From assembly GCA_945867875.1 (NCBI GenBank), contig CAMBJF010000140.1, positions 1 to 6,431 on the forward strand: a stretch of DNA of 6,431 nucleotides. The letters run 5' to 3'. The notes beneath the pieces were generated by a model that was given only the letters and a program-made list of their open reading frames with translations, did no database searches and was not told the origin of the DNA. Below are positions 6,151 through 6,431 of the stretch, one piece after another (position 1 is the stretch's first letter; each line of letters starts with the position of its first letter). The stretch is from an uncultured Ruminococcus sp. GTDB lineage: Bacteria; Bacillota; Clostridia; Oscillospirales; Ruminococcaceae. Position numbers and translations under genes: made by a program.

Positions 6151-6387
6151 TTATTCTGAAAATCTGTAGGTATATGCATTGCCCTTTTTGCCTGTTCTTG
6201 CCACAACGCCCCCTCTGAAAAGTGCCGATAAGGCAACTGAAGCGGTTTCACGGGATATTCCCGCCGCTTTGGCAAGGCTCTCGGTGGTGTAATCCTCATC
6301 AAAAAGGCAGGGAATAAGCTTTTCCCAGTCACGGGGAGAATCAATGTTGATTTCGTCAACAAGGGCTGTAGGCACACGGTCAATCAC
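6151..6387 (-). CDS. C-terminal fragment of a winged-helix protein, cut by the contig end
   Basis: The 78 genuine residues, from VIDRVPTALV to the stop codon TAA at 6151-6153, are the end of a longer gene whose beginning lies beyond the contig. Residues about 30-78 look like a winged helix-turn-helix: DEDYTTESLAKAAGISRETASVALSAL gives the helices and turn, and GGVVARTGKKGNAYTYRFSE the wing. The preceding DSPRDWEKLIPCLF may link to an N-terminal domain that is not seen. The winged helix may bind DNA, but it could also be an accessory domain of an enzyme, so calling it a repressor would go too far. An apparent start further right, giving MYKRQ, is encoded entirely by adapter sequence and must not be used. 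It is followed 15 bases later by the small lipoprotein gene, probably in one operon. Confidence 0.75.
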   Translation of the reverse strand: MIDRVPTALVDEINIDSPRDWEKLIPCLFDEDYTTESLAKAAGISRETASVALSALFRGGVVARTGKKGNAYTYRFSE

Positions 6388-6431
6388 CTGTCTCTTATAC
6401 ACATCTGACGCTGCCGACGATATGCAGTGTG
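6388..6431. other. Illumina Nextera adapter and index contamination
   Basis: Bases 6388-6420 match the reverse complement of the Nextera Read 1 transposase adapter over all 33 bases. The first 19 (6388-6406) are the Tn5 mosaic end and the rest the CTGACGCTGCCGACGA primer part. The next eight, TATGCAGT (6421-6428), are the reverse complement of the i5 index ACTGCATA (S506/N506), and GTG (6429-6431) is the start of the following flow-cell arm. This is library-preparation sequence left on the contig, recognised from memory of the adapter sequences. Confidence 0.98.

Noticed and set aside
6388..6406. Tn5 mosaic end suggesting a transposon boundary
   Set aside because: It is part of a full Nextera adapter followed by an i5 index and the start of the flow-cell arm, so it is a library artefact and not a mobile element.

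Overview
The window looks like ordinary chromosome from a Gram-positive gut or rumen anaerobe of the Clostridia, most likely a Ruminococcus-like member of the Oscillospiraceae. This is inferred from four things: the rpsF-ssb-rpsR operon, Shine-Dalgarno sites and sigma-A type promoters at or near consensus, a cysteine-bearing S18, and two lipoproteins with Ser/Thr/Glu-rich stalks. No database search was possible. The right end is not natural DNA: bases 6388-6431 are an Illumina Nextera adapter with its index, so the true sequence stops at 6387.

Layout. Bases 1-79 hold a leftward promoter for a gene outside the window. Bases 80-1639 (minus) encode a lipoprotein with a glycosyl hydrolase-like 10 domain on a long low-complexity stalk, transcribed from a perfect TTGACA-18-TATAAT promoter at 1681-1710. 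A perfect TTGACA-17-TATAAT promoter at 1809-1837 drives the other way into rpsF, ssb and rpsR (1901-3064), which end at a strong hairpin terminator. A separate promoter at 3148-3176 precedes a 565-residue membrane protein with seven predicted transmembrane segments, a PAS-like region and a complete HD-GYP domain, predicted to hydrolyse cyclic di-GMP. A two-way terminator at 4922-4956 separates it from a convergent, tightly packed minus-strand gene group. Read in its own direction, that group is the C-terminal end of a winged-helix protein (cut by the contig end), a small lipoprotein of unknown function, and a GNAT acetyltransferase broken by one in-frame amber codon.

How the parts relate. The ribosomal/SSB operon is housekeeping (30S assembly and single-stranded DNA protection). 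The GHL10 lipoprotein probably acts on glycans at the cell surface, and the HD-GYP protein links an unknown membrane or cytoplasmic signal to cyclic di-GMP turnover. Nothing ties these three together beyond adjacency. I found no mobile element, CRISPR array, tRNA, rRNA or defence system, and no convincing new biological system. The points most worth checking are the amber codon in the acetyltransferase, the adapter end that creates a false protein N-terminus, and a possible S6:S18-type regulatory fold in the rpsF leader.
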